12,515 nt of DNA from Woeseiaceae bacterium (GTDB lineage Bacteria > Pseudomonadota > Gammaproteobacteria > Steroidobacterales > Woeseiaceae): the NCBI GenBank assembly GCA_022615525.1, contig JAKEGN010000277.1, positions 1 to 12,515 on the forward strand, written 5' to 3'. A program made the position numbers and the translations under genes. Within the stretch, counting starts at the first letter, position 1; the number at the start of each line of letters is the position of its first letter. This document shows positions 1 to 7,104 of the stretch, in pieces. A model generated the notes under the pieces. It made no database searches. It saw nothing but the letters and a program-made list of their open reading frames with translations, and was not told the origin of the DNA.

Positions 1-1121
1 CCCTTCCAGTTGTTAACGATGATTTTTTCATCGGCGTAGGTGGTGACGTCCCACAACCACATCAGTTCGGCTCGATCGTAGTCCTTACCTTCGACGGCGT
101 CGCCGCGCACCAGCCAGTAGATCTCGCACTGGCAATGATCCTTGTCAACCGGCGTAAACACGTAGGCAACCACATGGTCGCTGTAAGCCAGCAGGAACGA
201 GAAGGGACCGAAGGAAAAGTCCGACGCGCCGCCATCATAGTCCTTGATGTTTCCGAGCAGCGGTGCAACAGGTTTCCCGTCCCTGCTGCCGGTGACGTAG
301 CCATCGAACATGGCCGTGCGGCCGTAGCCGTAACCCTGTTCGCCGGGCCGCGCTTTGGTGTCGATGTGGTCGACGAACAGGTTCTTGATTCCGCAGGCCT
401 CCATCTTGCCCAGCATCTTTCCCTGTACCCGCTCGCGTTTCGCCGGATCGAGCATCAGGGTATGCATCTTTGCATAGTCCGGGTGAGCGGTTGCGCAGTG
501 ATAGCACTCCTGGTAGTTCTCTATCGCCAGCTTCCAGTTGGCGGCTATCGGATAGGTCTTCTGTGCTGCAACTTTCAGATTCGGGAAATCGAAGATCGCC
601 ATTGCCTCGGCAAGATCGTTCTTCGCTCCCTCGAGCGACGGTGGATTGTCGCAAAACGCGATGAACAGCAGCCCGTGCACGATATCCAGCGATACGGGGT
701 GCAGCGAGTACTCTTCCTTGTGGAAATCATCCGGCATGTTGCGCGCCGCCAGCAGCTTGCCGTCGGTGTCATACACCCAGCCATGGTACGGGCACTCGAA
801 CTTTCGCGTGTTGCCCCTTTCCTCGAGGCATACCAATGAGCCGCGGTGACGGCATACGTTGGCAAACGCTTTGAGTGTCCCGTCCTTGCTTCGTACGATG
901 ATCGCCGACTCGTTCGCGACCTTGACGACGCGGAAATCACCGGGGTTCGGCAATTGCGACTGATGCCCGGCGAGGATCCAGTTCTTCGTAATGATGCGAT
1001 CGAGCTCGAGCTGATAGATTTCAGAATCGGTATAGAAGCGCCGATCGAGCGACCAGCCGGGTTTCTGGCTCGCGATGAGCTCTGCGATCGATGTGTTCTG
1101 CCGGGAATTGATGCTGTTCAT
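1..1121 (-). CDS. Rieske non-heme iron oxygenase, alpha subunit (3' end outside window)
   Basis: The terminal oxygenase subunit of a Rieske system takes electrons from a reductase to hydroxylate or demethylate its substrate in the cytoplasm. I translated 373 residues. The Rieske [2Fe-2S] ligands are C90-x-H92 and C110-x2-H113. The mononuclear iron motif is E205, H208 and H213 within ENYQECYHC, and D358 is a likely third iron ligand. A Glu at the bridging position (usually Asp) is known from carnitine oxygenase CntA, so this may belong to the quaternary-amine group (CntA, GbcA, choline monooxygenase); substrate assignment is inference. The reading frame is still open at the left edge, and about 30-70 C-terminal residues are probably missing. 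ATG at 1121 is preferred because CGGA lies 8-12 nt upstream. An in-frame ATG at 1142 lacks a ribosome site. No reductase gene is visible. A terminator-like hairpin and a candidate promoter separate it from the upstream operon. Confidence 0.93.
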   Translation of the reverse strand, partial: MNSINSRQNTSIAELIASQKPGWSLDRRFYTDSEIYQLELDRIITKNWILAGHQSQLPNPGDFRVVKVANESAIIVRSKDGTLKAFANVCRHRGSLVCLEERGNTRKFECPYHGWVYDTDGKLLAARNMPDDFHKEEYSLHPVSLDIVHGLLFIAFCDNPPSLEGAKNDLAEAMAIFDFPNLKVAAQKTYPIAANWKLAIENYQECYHCATAHPDYAKMHTLMLDPAKRERVQGKMLGKMEACGIKNLFVDHIDTKARPGEQGYGYGRTAMFDGYVTGSRDGKPVAPLLGNIKDYDGGASDFSFGPFSFLLAYSDHVVAYVFTPVDKDHCQCEIYWLVRGDAVEGKDYDRAELMWLWDVTTYADEKIIVNNWK

Positions 1122-1142
1122 AACGACTGTTCCGCAGATCAT

Positions 1143-1159
1143 GCCCGATTAATTCGGGC
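1143..1159. promoter_or_regulatory. 6-bp perfect inverted repeat upstream of the Rieske oxygenase gene
   Basis: Arms GCCCGA (1143-1148) and TCGGGC (1154-1159) flank the loop TTAAT. It lies 21 bp upstream of the oxygenase start codon, at or just after the expected transcription start. It could be an operator for an unlinked regulator or a 5'-UTR stem. The symmetry is directly visible; the function is inference. It does not resemble the GTTGAA-type sites near the TetR gene. Confidence 0.4.
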
Positions 1160-1165
1160 TGGCAC

Positions 1166-1194
1166 GATATCACAGCGCTACAGAATTGCGTCAA
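1166..1194 (-). promoter_or_regulatory. candidate sigma70 promoter for the Rieske oxygenase gene
   Basis: On the minus strand TTGACG (1194-1189, 5 of 6 to consensus) is followed after exactly 17 bp by GATATC (1171-1166, 3 of 6 to TATAAT). Transcription would begin near 1159, giving an untranslated leader of about 40 nt. The -35 is good and the -10 is weak. Its place between a terminator-like hairpin and the start codon supports a separate transcription unit. Confidence 0.4.
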
Positions 1195-1229
1195 GCGAAT
1201 GCGTCAGAATATGGAACCGGATTGCATTG

Positions 1230-1254
1230 AAAATGTTTCGTTTTTCGAAACACT
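1230..1254 (-). terminator. putative intrinsic terminator of the CoA ligase-symporter operon
   Basis: Minus-strand TGTTTCG (1252-1246), loop AAAAA and CGAAACA (1240-1234) form a perfect 7-bp stem. The stem can be extended by a wobble and an A-T pair and runs into TTTT (1233-1230). It begins 18 bp after the symporter stop codon. The stem is AT-rich for a terminator and the T run is short, so it may be leaky and let some transcripts reach the oxygenase gene. Confidence 0.5.
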
Positions 1255-1270
1255 GATTGCAAGTCATTGA

Positions 1271-2758
1271 TTATCGTATGTTGCGAAATTTGGTGCTGTA
1301 CGCAATCGCAATCAGTGCCGGAATTACGATCAGTGATGCAATGCTTGCCGTCACTCCAGGATTGGAAAACGTCAAACCGGAATTCGGCATTAATTCCGAG
1401 CCGAAAAAGAACAGCACGAAATGGATTGTCAGGGCCAGTATGGATCCAGTCCATACAAGGCCGAGCGGCACGATGCGAAACAGAACGCCCAGCAACAAGG
1501 GCGGTGCAGCCGCGGCGGTCAGGCCGTACACGCCGACCTGCCCGAAAATTCCAAGCAGGCGCGGCGGTTGCAGGTTGATGAGGAACGCGGCAATCGCGAT
1601 GAAAATGAGTACGACATGACTTATCTTCAGCGCCAGCGCCATGCGCTTTTCCGGATCGAGAGACCGGTTATCCGCAAACACGTTCAGGACCAGGTCGTTG
1701 GCCGTGATCGTCGCCATCGATACCAGCAGACCGTCCAGCGTGGACATCGCCGCCGCCAGCAAAACGACACTGACGATGGTGAACACCCATTCGGGAAAAA
1801 CCGTCTTCAGGAACACGGTCATGACCAGGTCCTGGCGGAATTGGCCTGTGTCGAGATCGAGCAGTGACGCTTCCGGGACCACGAGGTGGGCGAAAAACCC
1901 GGGGCTGCCGAGCAACTGGAACAGGAGGAATATGGCAGCAAACACCAGCAGGTATTGTCTCACCTCGGTATCGTTTTTTACGTACAGTGCTTTGGTGAGA
2001 ATATGCGGCTGGCAGACGATGACTGCACCCACGACAAAACCCGCCACGAATACGGAGAACCAGTCGTTGAACAAGATGCCGTCGGACTTGACCATTTCGA
2101 GCAAGTGAGGATCCGACTGCGCCAGCCTCTCGAACAGCGGTACGGAACCGGTGAACGCGAGCTTCACGCAGGCGCCGAGTATGAGAATGGTGACACCGAT
2201 CATCAACGACCCCTGCAGGACGTTGGTCAGCACGTGCGCATAGGTTCCGCCGATGAAAACGTACCCGGTAACGAATACCAGCGTGATCACAAGTGCCATC
2301 GTGTTCGAAATGCCGAGCAACGACTGCATCACGATCGAGATGCCGCCGACCAGCAATACCACGAAAGCGAATGACAGGAGATTGAGCAGGGAAAAGTACA
2401 AAGCGAAGCCGCGCGACTGATAACGCTTGCCGATCCAGTCGGGAATGGTCAGTGCCCTGCTTTGCTCACCAATTCTGCGGAACTTGAACGACAACACGTA
2501 AAGCATCGTGAGGAACCCGACCGCAACGCCGACAACCATGTGAAACCAGGCGGAGAACCCGTCGACGTAGACAAATCCCGGGTTGATGATGAATGTCGAC
2601 GCGGATGCGGTGCTCGCGGCCAGCGTGATGCCGACGATGACCGGGTGTATGTCCTTGTTGCCGAGCGCGAAGCTGCTGAATCCGGTGGTGCGCCGGTAAC
2701 CCAGCCAGCCGAGGTACGCCGTACCGGCCAGGTACACGAGGAATAACGCCCAAGCCAT
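1271..2758 (-). CDS. sodium:solute symporter family (SSS) transporter
   Basis: The 495-residue product is an inner-membrane protein with about 13 hydrophobic helices, the usual SSS length and topology. The N-terminal part carries family hallmarks: a first helix (about residues 3-20), FALGNKD (30-36), a Ser/Thr/Ala-rich second helix (A47-N59) where sodium is bound in this fold, and TIPDWIGKRYQSR (104-116). Members use the sodium gradient to import small organic solutes such as monocarboxylates, proline, pantothenate or sugars; the substrate cannot be read from sequence. The start codon lies one base after the upstream gene's stop (TGAAATG) and no Shine-Dalgarno is visible, so translation probably depends on coupling. 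It is the last gene of the operon. Context suggests it carries the acid released by the esterase and hydrolase encoded upstream. Confidence 0.93.
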   Translation of the reverse strand: MAWALFLVYLAGTAYLGWLGYRRTTGFSSFALGNKDIHPVIVGITLAASTASASTFIINPGFVYVDGFSAWFHMVVGVAVGFLTMLYVLSFKFRRIGEQSRALTIPDWIGKRYQSRGFALYFSLLNLLSFAFVVLLVGGISIVMQSLLGISNTMALVITLVFVTGYVFIGGTYAHVLTNVLQGSLMIGVTILILGACVKLAFTGSVPLFERLAQSDPHLLEMVKSDGILFNDWFSVFVAGFVVGAVIVCQPHILTKALYVKNDTEVRQYLLVFAAIFLLFQLLGSPGFFAHLVVPEASLLDLDTGQFRQDLVMTVFLKTVFPEWVFTIVSVVLLAAAMSTLDGLLVSMATITANDLVLNVFADNRSLDPEKRMALALKISHVVLIFIAIAAFLINLQPPRLLGIFGQVGVYGLTAAAAPPLLLGVLFRIVPLGLVWTGSILALTIHFVLFFFGSELMPNSGLTFSNPGVTASIASLIVIPALIAIAYSTKFRNIR

Positions 2759-2759
2759 T

Positions 2760-3755
2760 TCAGTCGGAGCTTGCGGAAATTGCGTCGATCGTCGCCATGA
2801 CGGAGCTGATTTGCGCTGCCGACCTGGTCGCGTAGTTCGCTCCCGTGTATCCCCACCAATCCCAGCAGCCCAGCGGATTCATCGGTGCGATCTTGCTGCT
2901 CGCCACCTGCGGGTAGAGCACCAGCAGGTGATTGGACTCGGCCCACTCGTTGTAACCTGCATCGCGGGCGAAGGCATCGCCCGCGAATTCCGCCGATTGC
3001 TGGCAGCCATGGAATGCAACGTGCAGCCCGCAGGCCTCGCCCGCGGCACAGGATGCGGGCACGTACAGATAAGCCTCTGGCAGCATGACGGCCTCGTCAT
3101 AGCCCGGCTGATCGACCTGTCGCAACTCACCGCTCGCTTTGCCTCTTGCCTCGAGCGGTCCGTGCAGCGCCGCGAGCAGGGCGCCGGCCGCGTCATAACC
3201 GCAGGCATTGAGAAACGGCGATTTCAATTCGCTGCAGGGCGCGCCCTTGTCGATGGTCGGCATGCCGTGGGTAACATCAACATCGACAACGAACTGCGTT
3301 TCGATTCCGTTGGCGATGCGCTTGTAGAGCGCTCGCGCCGCCGCGACAACCTCTTCGCTCACCGCCGCATCCTGCTTGCCGTGAAAGAGCCACACTTTGT
3401 CGTCTGCGAGGTTTTGCAGCGCATCGATCTGTCCCGAATCGGCCATTTCTACCGCGTAGGACAGCAGTGCATCGAGCCCGGTATCGCCGCCCTTGATGCA
3501 GGGCCCGAGTCCTTTTTGTAATGAGCCTTCGGCGCAGTAATAAGGACCTCCGGCAAGCAATGCCGCGCCGTGAAACGTCGCTGAATGTGCGACATGCAGC
3601 TGTCCCGCCATGTAGGCGCCGGAGGAAATCCCGGAGACGCTCATGCGCGAACGGTCGAGGTTGAACTTCGGGCCGTCCGGCTGGGCCGGTGGCTCCGGCG
3701 AGCTGCAGGCCGACAGCCAGGCGGCGCATGCGAGCAAGAGAATTGCGCGTCTCAT
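2760..3755 (-). CDS. lipoprotein esterase, PHB-depolymerase-like catalytic domain
   Basis: The 331-residue product starts with a lipoprotein signal peptide ending in LSAC (lipidated Cys17); Ser at +2 is compatible with outer-membrane sorting. The catalytic domain follows directly: GISSG with nucleophile Ser44, Asp129 in HGKQD, and His163 in VTHGM. This Ser-Asp-His spacing, with the lipase box near the N-terminus, matches the circularly permuted fungal PHB depolymerase of Penicillium funiculosum (Ser39, Asp121, His155; from memory). FHGCQQS (248-254), LYPQ and GCWDWWGYTG in the C-terminal part are also typical of that family. No polymer-binding domain is present, so short oligoesters or another ester are as likely as solid PHB. 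The start is 3 bp after the stop of the upstream hydrolase, with AGGGA inside that gene's end as ribosome site. It probably works at the cell surface or in the periplasm beside the co-regulated TonB receptor. Confidence 0.88.
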   Translation of the reverse strand: MRRAILLLACAAWLSACSSPEPPAQPDGPKFNLDRSRMSVSGISSGAYMAGQLHVAHSATFHGAALLAGGPYYCAEGSLQKGLGPCIKGGDTGLDALLSYAVEMADSGQIDALQNLADDKVWLFHGKQDAAVSEEVVAAARALYKRIANGIETQFVVDVDVTHGMPTIDKGAPCSELKSPFLNACGYDAAGALLAALHGPLEARGKASGELRQVDQPGYDEAVMLPEAYLYVPASCAAGEACGLHVAFHGCQQSAEFAGDAFARDAGYNEWAESNHLLVLYPQVASSKIAPMNPLGCWDWWGYTGANYATRSAAQISSVMATIDAISASSD

Positions 3756-3758
3756 GAG

Positions 3759-4613
3759 TCAGAGTTCCCTGATGAAGGTGTCGATGGCCGCAATGCATTC
3801 CCGTTCATTGAGCAATGGCGCGTGGCCGCGATCCGGTACGTCGACGACCTGCAGGTCCTGCTTTCGCGCGCGCATCTTGTCGATGATCGCGGGAGTCAGG
3901 ATGTCGGACATCACGCCGTGCAGCAGCAACGTCGGTGTGTCGCGCAAGGCGTCGAACAGCATCCAGGGGTCCCCGACCTGCGGACCCACCTCGCGCACCG
4001 CCCTGCCGATGTTCCTGTCGATATCCTGCGCCGGCACACCGTCCGCGCCTGCGCGATACGCCCTCCATGTCATCTTGTCCCACTCGGCATCGCTCAGACC
4101 CGGCAGCCATGGCCCATAGATTTCCCGTGTCTGTGCCTGCGCCTCGTCCCAGTTCGCAACCGGTGGCAGCTTCCCGGTATAGGTCTGGATGCGCAGCAGG
4201 CCTTCGGCGGCCACTTCAGGGCCGATATCGTTCATGACGACGCCGGCCAGGCGGCTCGCATCCTGCGCCGCCATTGCCATCGCGATGAGGCCGCCGAGTG
4301 AGGTGCCGATCACAATGACTGCATCGATCCCGAGCTCATCCAGCAATGTCCATACATCCCTGACGTAGGTGCCCGGGTGGTAATTGCGCCATTCCGGATC
4401 GTGGTCGGAGAATCCGCGACCGCGTAAATCGGGTGTCAGCACCCGTCGTGTCGCGGAAAGATGCGCGGCAAGCTCGTCGAAATCGCGGCTGTTGCGCGTC
4501 AGTCCCGGCAGACAAATGACGGGTGTGCCGGGACGGTCCGGCGCAAAGTCGTGATAGAAGAGCCGCAGTCCGTCGCTGCTCCGGTAGTGACGCGCGGTCT
4601 CGGGTCTGTTCAT
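3759..4613 (-). CDS. alpha/beta hydrolase (cytoplasmic)
   Basis: The 284-residue product is a classic alpha/beta hydrolase fold protein: oxyanion-hole region CLPGLTRN (34-41), PDLRGRGFSD (61-70), nucleophile elbow GTSLG with Ser105, probable acid Asp237 in HGVMSD, and His264 in DRGHAPLL. The complete triad implies an active enzyme. No signal peptide is seen, so it should act in the cytoplasm. Relatives include enol-lactonases, C-C bond hydrolases of ring-cleavage pathways and carboxylesterases; sequence alone does not choose between them. It sits 14 bp after the CoA ligase and 3 bp before the lipoprotein esterase. In this setting it plausibly cleaves an imported ester, lactone or oligoester so that the acid can be activated by the ligase. 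Confidence 0.92.
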   Translation of the reverse strand: MNRPETARHYRSSDGLRLFYHDFAPDRPGTPVICLPGLTRNSRDFDELAAHLSATRRVLTPDLRGRGFSDHDPEWRNYHPGTYVRDVWTLLDELGIDAVIVIGTSLGGLIAMAMAAQDASRLAGVVMNDIGPEVAAEGLLRIQTYTGKLPPVANWDEAQAQTREIYGPWLPGLSDAEWDKMTWRAYRAGADGVPAQDIDRNIGRAVREVGPQVGDPWMLFDALRDTPTLLLHGVMSDILTPAIIDKMRARKQDLQVVDVPDRGHAPLLNERECIAAIDTFIREL

Positions 4614-4627
4614 GCTGTGTTATCCAC

Positions 4628-6187
4628 TCAGAATGTCAGCGTAGCGAATTGCTTGCGCAGCTCGCGTTTCAAGACCTTGCCGTTCGGGTTGCGCGGCAAC
4701 TGCGCGAGAAATCGCACCGCGGCAATGCGCTGCTGTTTCCCCAGTTGTCCGTTCGTCCACGCGGCCAGTTCTTCGGCATCGGCGCGAGCCCCTTGGCGTG
4801 CCACGACAAGGGCCAGTGGCGTCTCGCCCCATCTCTTGCTGGCCACACCGATCACGGCGACTTCGCTGACATCCTTGTGGCGAATCAGCACGGCCTCGAT
4901 ATCGGCAGGATAGATGTTCTGTCCGCCGCTGATGATCAGGTCCTTCTTGCGGTCGACCAGATAAAGGAAGCCGTCGTCATCGATGCGCCCGATATCGCCC
5001 GTGCGCAACCAGCGTGCGCCCGAAGGGTGCAACCACGTCGCTGCCTCGCTTTCCGTGTCGTTGCCATGGTAGCCGCTCATCATCAGCCGGCTGTAACCTA
5101 CGATTTCGCCCGCCTCGCCGTTTGCTACGACCTGGTCCCCATCGTCGATGATCGCCATGTGCTGCCCCGGGGCGGGCCGTCCCACGGATTCGATTTTTAC
5201 CTGCATGTCTTCGGGTGGCAGGATGGTCACCAGTCCTTCGGTCAGGCCGTAAAGCTCGATGAAATCCCCCGGCAGGCGCTCCATGATGGCGCGCTTGTGC
5301 ACGACGCTCAGCGGCGAACCGCAACACATCGTCGCATCAAGCGAGGAAAGGTCGAAATCATCGAAATCGTCGTACTCGAGCAGGCGCTGGTATTGCAGGG
5401 GCACCATCGCCGCGTGGGTGATGCCGTGGTCCTGGATGGCCTGCAGGCAGTCCTTCACCTCGAATCTCCGCTGGATCACCAACGTGCCACCGGCAAACAG
5501 CGTCGCAAGCATCGCCACCCAGCTTATGTTCGAGTACAGGCCGAGATTGCACAAGGTGCGGGCGCCCGAGTGGTAGCGCAGGGCAACGGCCAGATCACTG
5601 GCCCAGAAGCTGCGGCAGGCATGGCTGTGCACGATACCCTTCGGCACGCCGGTCGTCCCGGAGCTGTAGATAATGTTGCAGGGATCCTCCGGTTTGATCG
5701 GGATGGTCGCCAGTACGTCCGGTGCCGCCTCGCGCATCTCGTCGTAGTCCTGCCAGCCGGGCAGCACCGGCCGCAGTCCGATGAGCCGGCTTCGAACCTC
5801 GCCGGACAGGCCGGATGCGAGATCGGTGATGCGTTGCATGTGCTCGTCGGACGCGATGATTGCACGCGCTCCGCAGTTCGCAATCATGCCGGCGACCGCG
5901 CTGTCCGCAACGGCGACATTCAGGGGAACGACAACAAGGCCCGCACGCATGATGCCGAAGATGGCTTCGGCCATCGCGAGGCTGTTATGCATGAGCACGA
6001 TCACCCGGTCGCCTTGTACCAGGCCGCGCTCGAGCAATGCATTGGCAACCCGCGAGGTGCCCCGCCCGAAGGCCGTCCAGGAATGCACTGTGTCGTCTAC
6101 AATCACCGCCGGTTTGTCGCGAAGCCAGTGGCTGTTTAGTGCGATCAGGTCAGGGATCAGCTGCGGTGTCGGTGCAAACCAGACCAT
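4628..6187 (-). CDS. AMP-forming acyl-CoA ligase (ANL superfamily)
   Basis: The 519-residue product contains all core ANL motifs in order: P-loop YSSGTTGVPKG (174-184), ELYGLTEG (311-318), LRTGD (394-398), DRKKDLI (412-418), GGQNIYPADIE (421-431) and PNGK with catalytic Lys504. It is therefore expected to adenylate a carboxylic acid and transfer it to CoA. The 420s loop GGQNIYP is typical of medium/long-chain fatty, aromatic and related acyl-CoA synthetases; the acid is unknown. It is the first gene of the leftward operon and carries out the step that commits an imported acid to CoA-dependent degradation. ATG at 6187 has a weak AAAGAG ribosome site upstream. The promoter overlaps two operator-like repeats, so expression is probably repressed by the divergent TetR-family protein and released by the substrate or its CoA ester. 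Confidence 0.94.
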   Translation of the reverse strand: MVWFAPTPQLIPDLIALNSHWLRDKPAVIVDDTVHSWTAFGRGTSRVANALLERGLVQGDRVIVLMHNSLAMAEAIFGIMRAGLVVVPLNVAVADSAVAGMIANCGARAIIASDEHMQRITDLASGLSGEVRSRLIGLRPVLPGWQDYDEMREAAPDVLATIPIKPEDPCNIIYSSGTTGVPKGIVHSHACRSFWASDLAVALRYHSGARTLCNLGLYSNISWVAMLATLFAGGTLVIQRRFEVKDCLQAIQDHGITHAAMVPLQYQRLLEYDDFDDFDLSSLDATMCCGSPLSVVHKRAIMERLPGDFIELYGLTEGLVTILPPEDMQVKIESVGRPAPGQHMAIIDDGDQVVANGEAGEIVGYSRLMMSGYHGNDTESEAATWLHPSGARWLRTGDIGRIDDDGFLYLVDRKKDLIISGGQNIYPADIEAVLIRHKDVSEVAVIGVASKRWGETPLALVVARQGARADAEELAAWTNGQLGKQQRIAAVRFLAQLPRNPNGKVLKRELRKQFATLTF

Positions 6188-6236
6188 GGTGTCGTCTCTT
6201 TAGTCTTATGGATGCAACGCCACAGCGGTGCAGGAT

Positions 6237-6252
6237 TTCAACGAACGTTGAA
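6237..6252. promoter_or_regulatory. TetR-type operator, site A of the divergent promoter region
   Basis: TTCAAC-GAAC-GTTGAA is an inverted repeat with perfect 6-bp arms around 4 bp. The identical 16 bases (17 with the preceding T) recur at 7079-7094. It overlaps the last base of the ligase -10 and the expected ligase transcription start. The CAAC-N4-GTTG core resembles half-sites reported for PsrA-type TetR regulators (GAAAC-N-GTTTC type); this likeness is suggestive only. Confidence 0.75.
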
Positions 6253-6280
6253 TTTTAGTTGAGCAGTTGTTGAATTACAA
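6252..6280 (-). promoter_or_regulatory. candidate sigma70 promoter of the CoA ligase operon
   Basis: On the minus strand TTGTAA (6280-6275, 4 of 6 to consensus) and TAAAAT (6257-6252, 5 of 6) are separated by exactly 17 bp. Transcription would start near 6245, leaving a leader of about 58 nt before the ligase ATG. Operator site B fills the spacer and site A covers the start point, an arrangement that would let a bound repressor block RNA polymerase. Confidence 0.6.
6259..6274. promoter_or_regulatory. TetR-type operator, degenerate site B of the divergent promoter region
   Basis: TTGAGC-AGTT-GTTGAA keeps the right arm of site A exactly and has a changed left arm. The same degenerate left arm TTGAGC with the same right arm recurs at 7105-7120. 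Start-to-start distance from site A is 22 bp, about two helical turns, so two regulator dimers could bind the same face of the DNA. Weaker affinity than site A is expected from the imperfect arm. Confidence 0.6.
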
Positions 6281-6283
6281 CTG
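6264..6283. promoter_or_regulatory. additional 7-bp inverted repeat overlapping the ligase -35
   Basis: CAGTTGT (6264-6270) and ACAACTG (6277-6283) are perfect arms around TGAATT. It overlaps site B and the -35 of the ligase promoter. It has no copy in front of the TonB receptor, so it may be a site for a second factor or a chance by-product of the AT-rich, GTTG-rich promoter. Confidence 0.35.
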
Positions 6284-6289
6284 TATGAT
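6284..6289 (+). promoter_or_regulatory. candidate -10 element for the TetR-family gene
   Basis: TATGAT matches TATAAT at 5 of 6 positions and lies 55 bp before the start codon. No good -35 is present at 16-18 bp; the nearest match, TTGAGC at 6259-6264, is 19 bp away and inside operator site B. If used, the regulator would repress its own gene through the same sites. Confidence 0.35.
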
Positions 6290-6300
6290 TTGCGGTGTCG

Positions 6301-6316
6301 CCGCCGATTGCGGCGG
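6301..6316. other. GC-rich hairpin in the TetR gene leader
   Basis: CCGCCG (6301-6306) and CGGCGG (6311-6316) form a perfect 6-bp stem with loop ATTG. It lies 28 bp upstream of the regulator start codon and near the 5' end of the predicted transcript. It has no T run and so is not a terminator; it could stabilise the 5' end of the mRNA. Confidence 0.35.
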
Positions 6317-6343
6317 ACCGCATCACAGCTTGCCGGGGAATCA

Positions 6344-6994
6344 ATGAACAACAAGAACCACCCGACCAGGGAAAGAATTCTCGACGCCGCCGAGGAACTG
6401 TTCGCGAGCGGCGGCTTCTCTGCCGTATCGGTGCGGCAAATCATGAAGAAGGCCGAAGCCGATGTCTCACTAGCCTACTACCATTTCAAGTCAAAACGCG
6501 ACCTGTTCGAAGCGGTGATGCTGCGAAGGGTGGAGCACCTCAATGCCATTCGCCTCAGAGCACTCGAAGCCGTCGAGAAACGTCACAAAGACGACGCGCC
6601 GACGGTCGAGGAAATCATCGAAGCCTTTACCCGCCCGCTGCTCGAGCTCCTGGCCGAGAAGCACGACGAATGGCACTACTATTTCGCTCTCATTGCGCAA
6701 ATCAACAACTCCCCCGACCTTGGTGGCAAACTGATGACCCGCTATTTCGATCCGCTGGTTTCGCGCTTCATCGACGCGCTGCGAAAAGCTTTGCCCGAAT
6801 GTCGCGAGGAGGATCTCTACTGGAGCTATCACTTTTTTTCCGGGGCGCTGACCCTCACGTTCGCTGAAACGGGGCGCATCGACAACCTGTCCGGCAGCCG
6901 CTGCCGCTCATCCGACATGGCCAGCATCAATGAGCGCATGCCGGCTTTCATTGCCGGCGGTTTCCGCGCATTGTGCGCCCGCGGCCAACGCTGA
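6344..6994 (+). CDS. TetR-family transcriptional regulator
   Basis: The 216-residue product has the TetR N-terminal DNA-binding domain (about 8-55): TRERILDAAEELFASGGF (8-25), then the helix-turn-helix SVRQIMKKAEADVSLAYYHF (29-48) and the usual FKSKRDLF (48-55). The remaining residues form an all-helical ligand-binding domain with EWHYYFALIAQINNSP (109-124), which recalls the PsrA/TetR_C_30 type; that subfamily call is tentative. ATG at 6344 is preferred to an in-frame upstream ATG at 6290 because GGGGA (6335-6339) precedes it and the upstream extension (MRCRRRL...) is encoded by the leader hairpin. It is divergent from the CoA ligase operon and convergent with nothing. Operator-like repeats on both sides of the gene make it the likely repressor of the ligase operon, of the TonB receptor and of itself. 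The inducer could be the pathway substrate or an acyl-CoA. Confidence 0.93.
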   Translation: MNNKNHPTRERILDAAEELFASGGFSAVSVRQIMKKAEADVSLAYYHFKSKRDLFEAVMLRRVEHLNAIRLRALEAVEKRHKDDAPTVEEIIEAFTRPLLELLAEKHDEWHYYFALIAQINNSPDLGGKLMTRYFDPLVSRFIDALRKALPECREEDLYWSYHFFSGALTLTFAETGRIDNLSGSRCRSSDMASINERMPAFIAGGFRALCARGQR

Positions 6995-7072
6995 AGCCCG
7001 CGGCGCCTCTATGGTCCGGGCTGCGAGCGAGCCTCGCTCCGGCCGTCACCAGCAGCCAGCTTCCCCCCACTG
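6995..7072. other. short intergenic stretch after the TetR gene, no gene seen
   Basis: This GC-rich stretch holds a small imperfect stem (GAGCG 7025-7029 with CGCTC 7035-7039) but no T run, so no convincing terminator. Read-through from the regulator gene into the receptor gene is possible. Confidence 0.5.
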
Positions 7073-7101
7073 TTGTGTTTCAACGAACGTTGAACTAAGC
7101 T
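7073..7101 (+). promoter_or_regulatory. weak candidate promoter of the TonB receptor gene
   Basis: TTGTGT (7073-7078) and TAAGCT (7096-7101) are 17 bp apart, but each matches consensus at only 3 of 6 positions. It is noted because its geometry copies the ligase promoter: one operator fills the spacer and the next covers the expected start point near 7108. The -10 could instead be TTAATT (7101-7106). Confidence 0.3.
7079..7094. promoter_or_regulatory. TetR-type operator, site A' before the TonB receptor
   Basis: The sequence is identical over all 16 bases to site A at 6237-6252 (TTCAAC-GAAC-GTTGAA), while the flanking bases differ apart from one preceding T. This points to selection for the motif and not to a recent duplication of the region. 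It lies 69 bp upstream of the receptor start codon. Confidence 0.75.
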
Positions 7102-7104
7102 TAA

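Noticed and set aside
135..839. 234-codon plus-strand open frame opposite the Rieske oxygenase
   Set aside because: The opposite strand carries both iron-binding motifs in one continuous frame, so this is a shadow frame.
4523..6139. Long open frame of 538 codons on the plus strand opposite the CoA ligase
   Set aside because: It is fully antisense to a gene with every ANL motif, and its translation is rich in Arg, His and Gln with no recognisable domain. It is a shadow caused by high GC at third positions.
7025..7039. Possible terminator after the TetR gene
   Set aside because: The stem is only about 5 bp and no T run follows it.
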